DNA of 54,079 nucleotides, from IMG/VR virus record IMGVR_UViG_3300048999_000082, positions 1-54,079 of that record. One strand, written 5' to 3'. Source of the DNA: a virus. The first letter of the stretch is position 1. Every line of letters starts with the position of its first letter. Below the pieces are notes generated by a model, which saw only the letters and a program-made list of their open reading frames with translations, did not search any database and had not been told where the DNA came from. Shown one piece after another: positions 39,369 through 48,367 of this stretch. The position numbers were made by a program, and so were the translations under genes.

Positions 39369-40223
39369 TTACCTCCATGCCGATACGGCCGTGATGGTGA
39401 ATTGCGCGGTGGGTGTGGGCTCTGTTACCGATAGAATAATGTTGTTGATCCCCGGTTCAAGATCCCACCACACCCCGCGTTTCGTCGCTACGACATTCGC
39501 ACCGGACACGACGGCAGTGTGGTTTTTGTGGTCGATCTCCAATACCTGACCATCGAGCAATGACACGTCAAAAGACAACCGTTCGCCTGTCGTGTCATTG
39601 TTCAATGACCAACCCGTGGTGATCGGCCCGATGATGCGGCTCAATGGCGCGGAGGATACCGTACCGATGTTGTTGATCGTAACCGTGCCCGATCCGGTGT
39701 CCGCCGTCCCCACGTATTGCAGCGGGTACGTACGGGGGTATGAACGGCCCCCATTCGATTTACCCGTGGACGCGGTCCCGGTGGCTGACGTAATGTCCAA
39801 CCCGTATTTGTTTGGGTCTTCGGCCACCACGACACAGGCGAACCGGAATCCTTCCATGACGGGTTGATCGAATGTGATCGGTCCGGACAGTTTCACGGTC
39901 ATCTGCTTCGGCACGGGTTCGTACCGAATCAATGTCAATTCCTGATTGATGGTGATGCACCGGACGATGTAATCCATCACCGCTTCAGCCGAGGGACGGT
40001 CATCGGTAATGTAATACCCGCCGATATTGATGTACTTTTCCTTGGCCGGAAAACGCGGCCCCCACACCGCGCCATCCGATATCCCCTGTTCGGTGATGAT
40101 GACCGATAGATCAGATGTGTTTTTCCACCCGTCAAGAATATCACATTTGATCGGGTACTGACCTGTCGAATGATTCATGATCAGGTCACCGATGGTGACG
40201 GGGTCTGCGTAAATGGTCGGCAT
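39369..40223 (-). CDS. Distal tail protein (Dit-like)
   Basis: A 284-residue protein right after the tape measure gene, the usual place for Dit, which forms the hexameric ring at the tail tip. The middle includes YPLQYVGTADTGSGTVTINNIGTVSSAPLSRIIGP, characteristic of the galectin-like second half of siphophage Dit proteins, and WWDLEPGINNIILS near the end. Its start shares a base with the tape-measure stop. A fit to the classical fold would need structure prediction. Confidence 0.8.
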   Translation of the reverse strand: MPTIYADPVTIGDLIMNHSTGQYPIKCDILDGWKNTSDLSVIITEQGISDGAVWGPRFPAKEKYINIGGYYITDDRPSAEAVMDYIVRCITINQELTLIRYEPVPKQMTVKLSGPITFDQPVMEGFRFACVVVAEDPNKYGLDITSATGTASTGKSNGGRSYPRTYPLQYVGTADTGSGTVTINNIGTVSSAPLSRIIGPITTGWSLNNDTTGERLSFDVSLLDGQVLEIDHKNHTAVVSGANVVATKRGVWWDLEPGINNIILSVTEPTPTAQFTITAVSAWR

Positions 40224-43200
40224 TAAACCGTCACCCCCGGGATATTCGGAACCGTCGCACCGGACGACAGTTTGTATGAAATTTGCCGGGCGACCTGATC
40301 AGCCACCTGTCCGGGAGACATATTCTGCGGAGCGTTCACCGTGATTGAACCGGCTTCAAACGTCGGACCGATATTCCCGGTCGATCCCAACCCAGAGCCA
40401 GGTGTGGTCCGTACCGGAGCCAACCCAGCCGCGACAACCGACGGCGACACCGCACCAGCGATATCAAATGTCAGCCCATTCAACCGACCGAGTACCGAAG
40501 GGATCATCGAATCAAAGCCATTGATCAATGACTGCATGATCGCGACACCGGCAGATTGCAACAACACCTTGTCTTTTTCCGGTGGACCCTTGGCCTGTTG
40601 AATCAATGACGTCAGATGATTCAACATGCCTGTGACTTCATTGATCTTTGACTGGATACCGTTGATCAAACCCTTGATGATCGATGCACCCGCGTTGTAC
40701 AACAGTGAACCAAGGTTACCCAGTGCGGCCGTGACCTTTCCGGGGATTCCCTTGACGAATCCAATGATTCCCGTAATACCAGACGACACCGCAGTTTTTG
40801 CCGAGTTGAACGCGTTACGGAACGGTGCCGGTAGGGTAGATACAATCCCGTTAACCGTTGAGATGATGTTGTTAATCCATCCGCGTACGGTCGACACGAT
40901 GCCGTTGACAATTCCCGTGATGAAATTCTTCACCGCGTTGAACGCAGTTCGTGTTGCTACGACAACGATGTTCCAGCCGGCAGATATAACCGTACCGATT
41001 CCGGAGATGATAGATCCGATGAAGGTAAATACCGCCTGGAATGCACCCACAACCTGCTGGAACGTTTGAACAACAATCCGTATAGCCAAACCCACTAACG
41101 CGGCAAATAGATTGAACAACGCCACAATGAGGTTAATTTCAGGTTGCAAGAATGTCACCACGGCGTTTACCGCAGCCATGAACCCGTTAAACCCGGCTTG
41201 AACCCCCGGCACCAATGTTCCGGTAATGAAGTTGATCACCGATGAGAACCCGGAGATCAAGAACGTAATGAACCGAACAATAGGCGGTAGCACCACACCG
41301 ATGATGAATGACGCGATCGCGCCCAACACCGTGATGAGTGCCGAGATTATGACCGCCGCTACCTGAATGGCGGGTACCAACGAACTGATAAATAACGTCG
41401 CTAATTGCGCGGCAACCTGAATGGCGATGATAAATGACGCGACAAACGCCCCACCCAACGCCGCGACAACCGGTTGCAATGCGGTCCACAGTTGTTTCAA
41501 TGCGGGTAGCAATTGTGCTTGGAATACTTGCCACGCTTGACGCAATGCCGGAACCAACTGTGTTTGAATCGTATTCCACAGTTCGATCAATGCCGGCTTC
41601 AATTGCGTCTGCCAGGCATTCACAACCTGTGCCCACGCCGCACCGAACGCGTTTTGAATCTGTGCCTTGGCCTGATTCAATACCGGGACAACCTGGCTGT
41701 TCCACACCCCGACCATGGTTTGCCAGATCGAGTATACAAACCGCGCCGCTGCACCTATTGCGGTGAATACCCGCTCAATACCGGACCCGGACGCCTGGCC
41801 ATTGGTGAACCCGGTCGTGATATCCGCGAGTCGTTGTTTCGCCACAGCCAACGCCGTATTGAAACCGGACTGAATATTCGCACCGATCTGGTTAATCAGG
41901 TTGTGGAACGGTACGAAGTTGTTGTACGCGAACACCGCAGCGCCCGCCAACAACAAAATGATTCCGACAGCGATCCCGATTGGCCCCGTTACGGCCGCCC
42001 AGACCGCCGTAGCCGCACGACCGGCCGCGATACCGGCAATGGTGAACACATTCAACGCACCGGCCCCGATGAGCGTTGAGGACCCAAAGCGGATCATTGC
42101 CAACCGCGCGGCCAACAGTGATGCGTTCGCCGCCCCGGCCCGTGCGATCATCACCCCCATAGCCGTGTTGAAAATCGCGATGGCGGTAGCAACCGTGCGA
42201 ATAGCTGTGACCATGATGATGATGCCGCGTGTCAGTAAAATTACCGCAGCGATCCCGGCCGTAATACGCGCCGTCCATGACAGCATGTTGATGATGACGG
42301 CCTGTTGTGCCGGGGTCAGCGCACCGAAACGGTTGATCAATCCGGTGACCGCATCTACCATTTTACGAACCTGGGGAATTAGTGCGGTACCGATGATGAT
42401 GGCCGCCGTTTGGGCCGACCCCTTCATCTGTTCAATGGAACCCTTTAAGGTATCCATCCGCTTCGCTGCAACTTGCGCAGCGGTAATCTTGTTCATCTGC
42501 GCGGCGAGGTTATTGAATCCGGCCGCACCTTGATTGGCGATAATCGCTGCCGCACGAATGGCGTCCGAGCCGAACAGTGTCTGTAGTGTGGCCAATTTCT
42601 GTTCTTGTGTCTGGCCACGCAACGCGTTCTGCAATACCTGTGATACTTGTGCCATTGATTTGATCTTGCCGGTGGCGTCGAAGAATCGGTTGGCGCCGTC
42701 AGATGTGATGATGCCCAGTTCGGACATCGCAGTGGATGCCTTTTTTGTGGTCGGCTGTAGATTCTGCAAGAACGTCTTTAGCGACGTACCGGCATCGGAA
42801 CCCTTGATACCGGCATTGCCCATCGCAGTGATAGCCAACGCGGTGTCTTGAAACGAGAATCCGGCCAGGTGTGCGACCGCACCGACTTGCTGCAATGAAT
42901 GACCGAAGTCCGACACATCGATAGCTGATGCATTCGCAGCGCCAGCGATCAAGTCAGCGATCTTCGGCAACTGCTGGGCTTTCAACGCGAACTGGTTCAT
43001 CGCGTTTGCAGCAATGGTTGCGGCCTGGGGCAAATCAATGCCGCCCGCCGCCGCCAACGCAACCGTTGCGTCCGCCGCGCCGTTCAACACGTCCGATACA
43101 GAGAGACCGGCCTTGACCAATTCCTCCATGGCGGATGCGGCATCGGTGGCGCTGAATACGGTATCCGCACCCAGTTTTAATGCCTTTTGCCGCAATTGCT

Positions 43201-43399
43201 CCATCTGGGCAGCTGATGCATTCGACACCGCACCGACGTTCGCAATGCCTTGCTCAAAATCGGCCGCTGACTTTACGGCCACACCCAACCCGGTGATTGC
43301 CGCCGCACCGATGACGCTGAATGCCTTGGTGATGTCACTCAAACCGTTGAACGCTTGGTTAACGATGATCCGGCCAGTAGCAGTGCCGAGATCAACCAT
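40223..43399 (-). CDS. Tape measure protein
   Basis: A 1058-residue protein. The N-terminal ~330 residues match the phage tail tape-measure core (DFEQGIANVGAVSNASAAQM, FSATDAASAMEELVKAGLS, GSLQ-like helices). The centre has long hydrophobic segments (PIGIAVGIILLLAGAAVFAYN and others), as tape measures insert into the membrane at DNA release, and Gln/Trp repeats. The C-terminus is a small domain. Length predicts a tail of roughly 150-160 nm at 1.5 angstroms per residue. No lysozyme or peptidase domain was recognised. Confidence 0.92.
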   Translation of the reverse strand: MVDLGTATGRIIVNQAFNGLSDITKAFSVIGAAAITGLGVAVKSAADFEQGIANVGAVSNASAAQMEQLRQKALKLGADTVFSATDAASAMEELVKAGLSVSDVLNGAADATVALAAAGGIDLPQAATIAANAMNQFALKAQQLPKIADLIAGAANASAIDVSDFGHSLQQVGAVAHLAGFSFQDTALAITAMGNAGIKGSDAGTSLKTFLQNLQPTTKKASTAMSELGIITSDGANRFFDATGKIKSMAQVSQVLQNALRGQTQEQKLATLQTLFGSDAIRAAAIIANQGAAGFNNLAAQMNKITAAQVAAKRMDTLKGSIEQMKGSAQTAAIIIGTALIPQVRKMVDAVTGLINRFGALTPAQQAVIINMLSWTARITAGIAAVILLTRGIIIMVTAIRTVATAIAIFNTAMGVMIARAGAANASLLAARLAMIRFGSSTLIGAGALNVFTIAGIAAGRAATAVWAAVTGPIGIAVGIILLLAGAAVFAYNNFVPFHNLINQIGANIQSGFNTALAVAKQRLADITTGFTNGQASGSGIERVFTAIGAAARFVYSIWQTMVGVWNSQVVPVLNQAKAQIQNAFGAAWAQVVNAWQTQLKPALIELWNTIQTQLVPALRQAWQVFQAQLLPALKQLWTALQPVVAALGGAFVASFIIAIQVAAQLATLFISSLVPAIQVAAVIISALITVLGAIASFIIGVVLPPIVRFITFLISGFSSVINFITGTLVPGVQAGFNGFMAAVNAVVTFLQPEINLIVALFNLFAALVGLAIRIVVQTFQQVVGAFQAVFTFIGSIISGIGTVISAGWNIVVVATRTAFNAVKNFITGIVNGIVSTVRGWINNIISTVNGIVSTLPAPFRNAFNSAKTAVSSGITGIIGFVKGIPGKVTAALGNLGSLLYNAGASIIKGLINGIQSKINEVTGMLNHLTSLIQQAKGPPEKDKVLLQSAGVAIMQSLINGFDSMIPSVLGRLNGLTFDIAGAVSPSVVAAGLAPVRTTPGSGLGSTGNIGPTFEAGSITVNAPQNMSPGQVADQVARQISYKLSSGATVPNIPGVTV

Positions 43400-43405
43400 G
43401 CCGGA

Positions 43406-44141
43406 TCACCCCTTTTTCATTCGGTCCGCCGGGTCGGCGAACTTGGGTTTTTCTCCCAGCCATTTTGCAAGGATTAACATCCGTTTGTGTTCCCCTTGCT
43501 CTTTGGTTTTCGATTCGACAGATTCAAGTTCATCACGCAATGCGCCACCGAACACCACGACAGCGCGGTCAAAACAAAACGCAAGCCATTCGTCATGAAC
43601 GCCATACAGTTCAGACGGACGAATCCCCATCGTCTGTGACAGATTGAACGCTTGCCATGTATTCTTCGGATTCGACACGAAATCGTTCGAGATCCGCTGA
43701 TCCACCCATCGCCCACTGGAAAATGAACGACTTATCTCCATCGTCGATATCGTCGGTGTACACGATCTCGTCATCCCGGTCTTCATCCGGAATGTCTTCC
43801 CACTCACCATCAACCTCAACGCGGTGGTATCGCACGACGGGCTCAATAACGCACTTTGCCGCAATGCGATCTGTCGCGTCCATGATCTCAAGCAACACCG
43901 ACGAATTACTGTCGATTGTTTCTTGAATCTTGGATGGCGGTAATGCCTTGCCTTTTTGGATGGATTCGTTGATGATGGGCATTAGCGAATCGGGGAGATA
44001 CCCCGTCGCAAGCAGATTCTGGACTCCGGGGCGTCGGGCCTTCACGACGTTTCCACTCGGCAGTTCCAGTTGAATTCCCTGACTGGCTTTTTTCCACGCC
44101 TTGGCGCTGGTAACCTTTTTGGGAGATTGCGAGGTTGTCAT
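43406..44141 (-). CDS. Tail assembly chaperone, long frameshifted form
   Basis: The downstream frame (43406 up to about 43696) has no plausible start or binding site and reads sensibly only as an extension of the upstream chaperone: NLSQTMGIRPSELYGVHDEW and onward, ending KFADPADRMKKG. Its frame is +1 (equal to -2) from the first. Candidate slip sites are GGG-G at 43628-43625 and TTT-C at 43682-43679, both allowing the P-site tRNA to re-pair after +1. The product would be about 243-244 residues. In siphophages this long form joins the short form to chaperone the tape measure. Confidence 0.75.
43611..44141 (-). CDS. Tail assembly chaperone, short form
   Basis: A 176-residue protein between the major tail protein and tape measure genes, the invariant place of the G-type chaperone. 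It has an acidic middle (EDIPDEDRDDEIVYTDDIDDG) and ends LERFRVESEEYMASVQSVTD. It is needed to keep the tape measure soluble and start tube polymerisation. It ends only a few codons after the candidate slip sites, as usual. Confidence 0.85.
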   Translation of the reverse strand: MTTSQSPKKVTSAKAWKKASQGIQLELPSGNVVKARRPGVQNLLATGYLPDSLMPIINESIQKGKALPPSKIQETIDSNSSVLLEIMDATDRIAAKCVIEPVVRYHRVEVDGEWEDIPDEDRDDEIVYTDDIDDGDKSFIFQWAMGGSADLERFRVESEEYMASVQSVTDDGDSSV

Positions 44142-44159
44142 CCGTGTGATCCTCTCGAA

Positions 44160-44714
44160 TTACGAAATTGCTACTGCGGTCTCGTTGCCAACGAAGTCGT
44201 AGATCTTGTCAGCGTTGGTCGCGTCCGTGCTCGGAACCGCAATCGCGGTACCCGAACAGTTGGTCAACCAGAACGAGCCATTCTCCATCGAACCCTTCAA
44301 AGAATCCGACGCCTTGCACCGATACAGCACGGTGTGGAAATCCCCGCCGGATTCAGACATTGCCTGACCCTCGGCCTTGAATTCCGGCCGCGAATCTGTT
44401 GCCTTTTTGCTGTATAGAATCTTGACGGCTGGTGTAGTCCCGGACGAAGTAATCGTTCCGCCCGCCACGATTTTGTACGCGGCCAATGAGATGCCGCCGC
44501 CTTCCAGTTCCCACGACACCGACGCGCCTTTACCCCGCGACGCTACGGTCTTGTCGTCACCTTCCAACGTTTCGAAATCTTCCGACTCCTCGAATGAAAA
44601 CGTCCGAGCCGCCGGAAGATCCACGATGGTGCCGTACGTACCGTCAACCGCCCGCGCTGCCAGTTTCACATCGCGGAGGCCGAACGGCAGTACGCCAGTC
44701 GCGTCATATACCAT
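44160..44714 (-). CDS. Major tail (tube) protein
   Basis: A 184-residue protein with the strand pattern of siphophage tube proteins: LPFGLRDVKLAARAVDGTYG, EDFETLEGDDKTVASRGKGA, SVSWELEGGGISLAAYKIVAG. It is followed by the chaperone pair and tape measure, and preceded by the tail terminator with two small genes between. It forms hexameric rings stacking into the tail tube. Confidence 0.88.
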   Translation of the reverse strand: MVYDATGVLPFGLRDVKLAARAVDGTYGTIVDLPAARTFSFEESEDFETLEGDDKTVASRGKGASVSWELEGGGISLAAYKIVAGGTITSSGTTPAVKILYSKKATDSRPEFKAEGQAMSESGGDFHTVLYRCKASDSLKGSMENGSFWLTNCSGTAIAVPSTDATNADKIYDFVGNETAVAIS

Positions 44715-44907
44715 GCGTCACCCCTTTTCGATATGCCGGATCCTTAAACCGCTTGGTCTCAATAATCCGGCCGGTGTGTATGTCAAAGCGGTGGATGACC
44801 ACCACTCCTGTTGCGGCTCCGCAGCGATTGGACCGGCATTTTACGTCCAGCAACCCGTCAATCACGCGGCCGAACAAAATGTGGTTATCGCAGCGGAGTT
44901 CAATCAC
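44704..44907 (-). CDS. Com-like small zinc protein
   Basis: A 67-residue protein: IELRCDNHILFGRVIDGLLD then VKCRSNRCGA, which resembles the Mu Com family (RC..CxxLL..G.I..IKCPRCG), though the first CxxC is reduced to one Cys. Com of Mu activates translation of a downstream gene. Here it lies between tail terminator and tube genes, overlapping the tube gene by 11 bases, so a similar translational role on the tube or neighbour message is possible but unproven. Confidence 0.5.
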   Translation of the reverse strand: MIELRCDNHILFGRVIDGLLDVKCRSNRCGAATGVVVIHRFDIHTGRIIETKRFKDPAYRKGVTHGI

Positions 44908-45152
44908 GACCGGGTGACCTTGAAATCCGGGTCGGATTCCAGGTACGCCAGTTCCCCGGCCGAAAAATCATCGGTGATCGATCGACCGGCGTTGTCCCAG
45001 TCACCCGTCCATCGGCGAAGTTTGCCATCTTCCACACCAATGGCTTTCCATTCGGCTGCGGTGATCTGGCGAATATCCACCACACCAAGCATGCCGACGT
45101 ACTTAACGGTCGTCTTTCCACTGGTTGCGGTTTCCGCAGTGTTACCAGCCAT
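44904..45152 (-). CDS. Small tail-region protein, unknown
   Basis: An 82-residue protein with alternating strands and a helix (TTVKYVGMLGVVDIRQITAAEWKAIGV). It lies between the tail terminator and the Com-like gene, with overlaps to both. Its place suggests a tail component or a neck accessory. No family recognised. Confidence 0.6.
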   Translation of the reverse strand: MAGNTAETATSGKTTVKYVGMLGVVDIRQITAAEWKAIGVEDGKLRRWTGDWDNAGRSITDDFSAGELAYLESDPDFKVTRS

Positions 45153-45561
45153 TGCCCACCACCTCAAAAATCGTTCCGGCTGCGTTTGTCAATGTGTCTT
45201 GATCGAACATATCCGGTGAGTCGTTTTCCCAGATCGCCTCCATCATGTACACGGTCGACCCGTCATCTCGCGTCCGCGAAATATCTTTGGCCGTCAACAA
45301 TTTTTTGCGGACCAACCGCACGGTGGCATCAATATCAACGAACGACCCACGGTCGCGGTGTACCCACACCTCCAATCGTGCAGTGCGAATACCTGATCCG
45401 TCGGCGCGGGTGATACCCCTCAAAAATCCCCCGAACCTGATGACGCCATATGGACGTTCCGGTGTATTCAACAACGCAGATCCCTGTACCCATCGTTCGG
45501 GCGGAATGGCTGCGGTGATATCCGGATCTGATGTCAAAAGTTCGTAAATCAATGTCCTCAT
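45142..45561 (-). CDS. Tail terminator
   Basis: A 139-residue protein beginning LIYELLTSDPDITAAIPPERWV and ending in beta-rich sequence (YMMEAIWENDSPDMFDQDTL). This is typical of tail terminator (gpU/gp17-type) proteins that cap the tube and join it to the head. It follows an HK97 gp10-like gene and overlaps it. The family pattern is moderate rather than strong. Confidence 0.72.
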   Translation of the reverse strand: MRTLIYELLTSDPDITAAIPPERWVQGSALLNTPERPYGVIRFGGFLRGITRADGSGIRTARLEVWVHRDRGSFVDIDATVRLVRKKLLTAKDISRTRDDGSTVYMMEAIWENDSPDMFDQDTLTNAAGTIFEVVGNGW

Positions 45562-45947
45562 GCGCCGAATCCTCCCCGGTCCAAAATCCCGGACAGGTGA
45601 TTCATGACATCCGGACCCATTGCTGCGATTGTTGGCTCAATGATTGCGTACCGTCCACCCCACCGAGTTTCAAGAAAAATGCCGTACGACACCTGGTGGT
45701 ACAAGACGATTGTGTTTTCCAACCCACTACTGATGCGTTGCGCAGCCAATCCCCGGCGCGCGTCACCCGTGCGATCAGTCCACGGTGCGTTTTGCTTCAT
45801 GTAGTTTTCCAGTCGTACGGCAGATGCCTGCATCGACCGGCCAACCCATGAATTCAACCGCGCAGGCAGTGTACGCAGACCCACACCCAGCGTTCCTTCA
45901 TTGAACTCGATGCGGTTGTTGCCGACGCGAATAATAGAATTAGCCAC
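45558..45947 (-). CDS. HK97 gp10-like tail completion protein
   Basis: A 129-residue protein with the helical pattern RLNSWVGRSMQASAVRLENYMKQNAPWTDRTGDARRGL and a following strand pair VSYGIFLETRWGGRYAI, characteristic of HK97 gp10-like neck proteins. It overlaps both neighbours in the connector cluster. It helps join or complete the tail at the head. Confidence 0.85.
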   Translation of the reverse strand: MANSIIRVGNNRIEFNEGTLGVGLRTLPARLNSWVGRSMQASAVRLENYMKQNAPWTDRTGDARRGLAAQRISSGLENTIVLYHQVSYGIFLETRWGGRYAIIEPTIAAMGPDVMNHLSGILDRGGFGA

Positions 45948-46305
45948 GTAACACCGCCTCGGCTTTCATGTCGTAATGATGGGTCCGGCGCTGCACCGCA
46001 CGGATGCGATATTCTTCACCGTTGAATGAGAACCAATCATCTTTTTGGATGTCAGCATCGTACAGACCCATCACCATAAATTTTACCTGTTCTTGGTCCC
46101 CGTCATTCGACATACCGATCGGTGTTTTATCGGCTTGGGGAATCAACCGGAACACCTGGTTGGTGACGTTCCCCGACACCATGGTGAACCCACCCGCACC
46201 GTCATTCACCTTAGTTGTTCGCGCCAACAAAATTGTCTCGGCATCGGCATTGATGAACGCCACGGTAATCTTGCGTTGTATTTCCAGTTCAAGCGCGGTG
46301 ATCAC
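45940..46305 (-). CDS. Head-tail connector (stopper type)
   Basis: A 121-residue protein starting at GTG in a GTGA overlap with the phosphatase gene. Its beta-rich sequence with QEQVKFMVMGLYDADIQKDDWFSFNGEEYRIRAVQRR matches the stopper-type neck proteins (gp16/FII type) that have a small barrel. It sits two genes after the gp6-type adaptor, separated by the unusual phosphatase and 173-residue genes. Confidence 0.7.
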   Translation of the reverse strand: MITALELEIQRKITVAFINADAETILLARTTKVNDGAGGFTMVSGNVTNQVFRLIPQADKTPIGMSNDGDQEQVKFMVMGLYDADIQKDDWFSFNGEEYRIRAVQRRTHHYDMKAEAVLRG

Positions 46306-48365
46306 GGTGCCACCCCCAACGCCGAAACAGCTACTTCTAACGTTCCGTTCCACACCGTGAACGCAGCGGACACTTCCACCGTGCCGTTATACACGGCTGC
46401 CGTTGTCGTACCGGCGACCGCGAACGTTTTGGTGCCGGTCACCCGTTCGACCATGTCATCGGCCGTAAATCCGTGATAGTCCACCTTGATTGTCGACCCG
46501 TTGTCTGTAACGTCTAACCGTACGAACTGGTGCTGATCCGCAACCGCATTCGCAGCCGGATAGATTCCCCCGGAATATACGCCGTTGCCGTGGTATGAAT
46601 CTTGGTGAATAGGTGAACACACGGCAACCGGGATGTTGAACGGTGTGTTAACACCACTGTCCCACCCGAGACAATGCAGGTCACCGTGAATAATTTGCAC
46701 ATTTTTACCGGCGAACATCGCACCGATCAACCCGCGCGCGGTCGCGTACGCTTCCATGGTGTCGTCACCCGCGAATGTCTGTGCTGTATTGTCTCCCCCG
46801 GTGTGTGGCCCATTCGACCACGCGCCGTCAAACGTGATGAGGTATAGCGCAGCATCATTCAATGCCAACGTGTCGGACAGCCACGTCATTTGTGTGGTGC
46901 CGAGTTTCGTTTTTGAGCTGTCATCCGTCGCTGCGATCGCAGAAGATTTCGATCGCGTATCAAGATGGATAACCCGTACGCGGCCAATCTTGTACGTCGT
47001 GTTCGCCGTGTCGGTTGCAGGCAATGTGTAGTTCGGAAAGTATTTCCGGTACGCCGAATGCCAGCCGATCGCTGCGGTACCGATCGAAACAGAATCACCG
47101 TTCGACGTGTTGAAGTCGTGGTCGGATGGCTGATAATCCAAAGGCACCGTGCGATACCACGCGTTTTGCTTCGGATAAGACAACGCGTTCATCCACGCGG
47201 ACAGATACAACGTTTCATCATTCGCCGCTGTACGCGTGTCATACTCCAGGTCACCAAGCATGAAATTACGCAACGGCCGGCGACCACCCACATACGTGGA
47301 TGCAGCGTGTGTGGACATCACGTCAAACGTACTGGCGTTGGAATTCACCTTTGCACACGACACCGGGATGATTGAGAACGATGCCGCAACGTCTACCGTG
47401 GGGTCGGTGTGGAATCGACCGATGGGGCCGGTCAATACCCCGCCAAGTTCCAGTTGGTACCAGTAGTCCGTGTCAGCCGTCAGTCCGGTTGCGTCGATCA
47501 TGCCCAATCCGTACGCGTCCGGGGTGGATGGCGCCCCAAAATACACCGGAGAGGTCATTGAGGACGACGTAGACACGCCAACCCGTACGGCGGTTGTTCC
47601 GTACACGTGATATCGAATCCGAGCCGCCACAGGCGTTATACGGCCCGATGTCATTGAGATTGTCCGCGCCACAAACGGCCCCGGCAACGTCGCCGTGTCG
47701 GTCATGACAAAATCGTCAATGTCCATTGTCGTGCTAATTGATCCAGTGATACCCGCACCAATAAATACGTAATCATCGGAGGCGCCAGTGGTGACATTCG
47801 CCGTGTGCACGTATGAGTTTGTTGGTGTAGTCGCATCCGCCGTGGCAAAATAATATGTCTCGATGGTTTGCGTAGTGCCGGCACCAAGGGTGATGTGTAT
47901 GTCAAATCTCACAATGGTGTTGAGAGGAACAATCGCTCCCGTATCCATTGACACACCTTGTACAGCACCGCCTTGGAACGTTCGAATGGTTCGAGACGTA
48001 TTCAAAGCCAATCGATACAACACATTAAAGGATGCATCGGTTACTGAAAAGACATCGGTTATCCCCCCGGGGTTAGCCGGTACAGACACATAAACCGAAT
48101 ACGTACGCTCATTGCCTGTTGGAGACCAACGGGGGTCAATTTTATTCACCCGAAGGTAATTATTATCAGCTGGACTACCATATACAAGACGCATCGTGGT
48201 AGAACCCTTGTGCGGAAGAGTTGTATCGAATTTTCGACTAAACCCAGTTTTTCCCGCAGTATTCAAGGTATTAACAAATGAGCCGGGCACCCCTCCGAAG
48301 CAAGTGTTGAGTTCTGAAATATCAACCCCACCCACACCTTGAAACCCATTCCACCACGTGGTCAC
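46302..48365 (-). CDS. PhoD-like phosphatase with N-terminal lectin-like domain
   Basis: A 687-residue protein. Residues ~1-225 are a beta-sandwich like LamG/concanavalin domains (YSVYVSVPANPGGITDVFSV). Residues ~226-330 resemble the Fn3-like N-domain of PhoD (GRITPVAARIRYHVYG...DYWYQLELGGVLTGPIGRFHT). The phosphatase core has LGDLEYD, PSDHDFNTSNG, HLDTRSKSS, LGTTQMTWL and IIHGDLHCLGW, the PhoD metal-ligand motifs. PhoD enzymes are metal-dependent phosphodiesterases acting on phosphate and teichoic acid esters. Its place among neck genes suggests a virion protein that degrades phosphate-containing surface polymers. Activity is unproven. Confidence 0.78.
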   Translation of the reverse strand: MTTWWNGFQGVGGVDISELNTCFGGVPGSFVNTLNTAGKTGFSRKFDTTLPHKGSTTMRLVYGSPADNNYLRVNKIDPRWSPTGNERTYSVYVSVPANPGGITDVFSVTDASFNVLYRLALNTSRTIRTFQGGAVQGVSMDTGAIVPLNTIVRFDIHITLGAGTTQTIETYYFATADATTPTNSYVHTANVTTGASDDYVFIGAGITGSISTTMDIDDFVMTDTATLPGPFVARTISMTSGRITPVAARIRYHVYGTTAVRVGVSTSSSMTSPVYFGAPSTPDAYGLGMIDATGLTADTDYWYQLELGGVLTGPIGRFHTDPTVDVAASFSIIPVSCAKVNSNASTFDVMSTHAASTYVGGRRPLRNFMLGDLEYDTRTAANDETLYLSAWMNALSYPKQNAWYRTVPLDYQPSDHDFNTSNGDSVSIGTAAIGWHSAYRKYFPNYTLPATDTANTTYKIGRVRVIHLDTRSKSSAIAATDDSSKTKLGTTQMTWLSDTLALNDAALYLITFDGAWSNGPHTGGDNTAQTFAGDDTMEAYATARGLIGAMFAGKNVQIIHGDLHCLGWDSGVNTPFNIPVAVCSPIHQDSYHGNGVYSGGIYPAANAVADQHQFVRLDVTDNGSTIKVDYHGFTADDMVERVTGTKTFAVAGTTTAAVYNGTVEVSAAFTVWNGTLEVAVSALGVAP

Positions 48366-48367
48366 GA

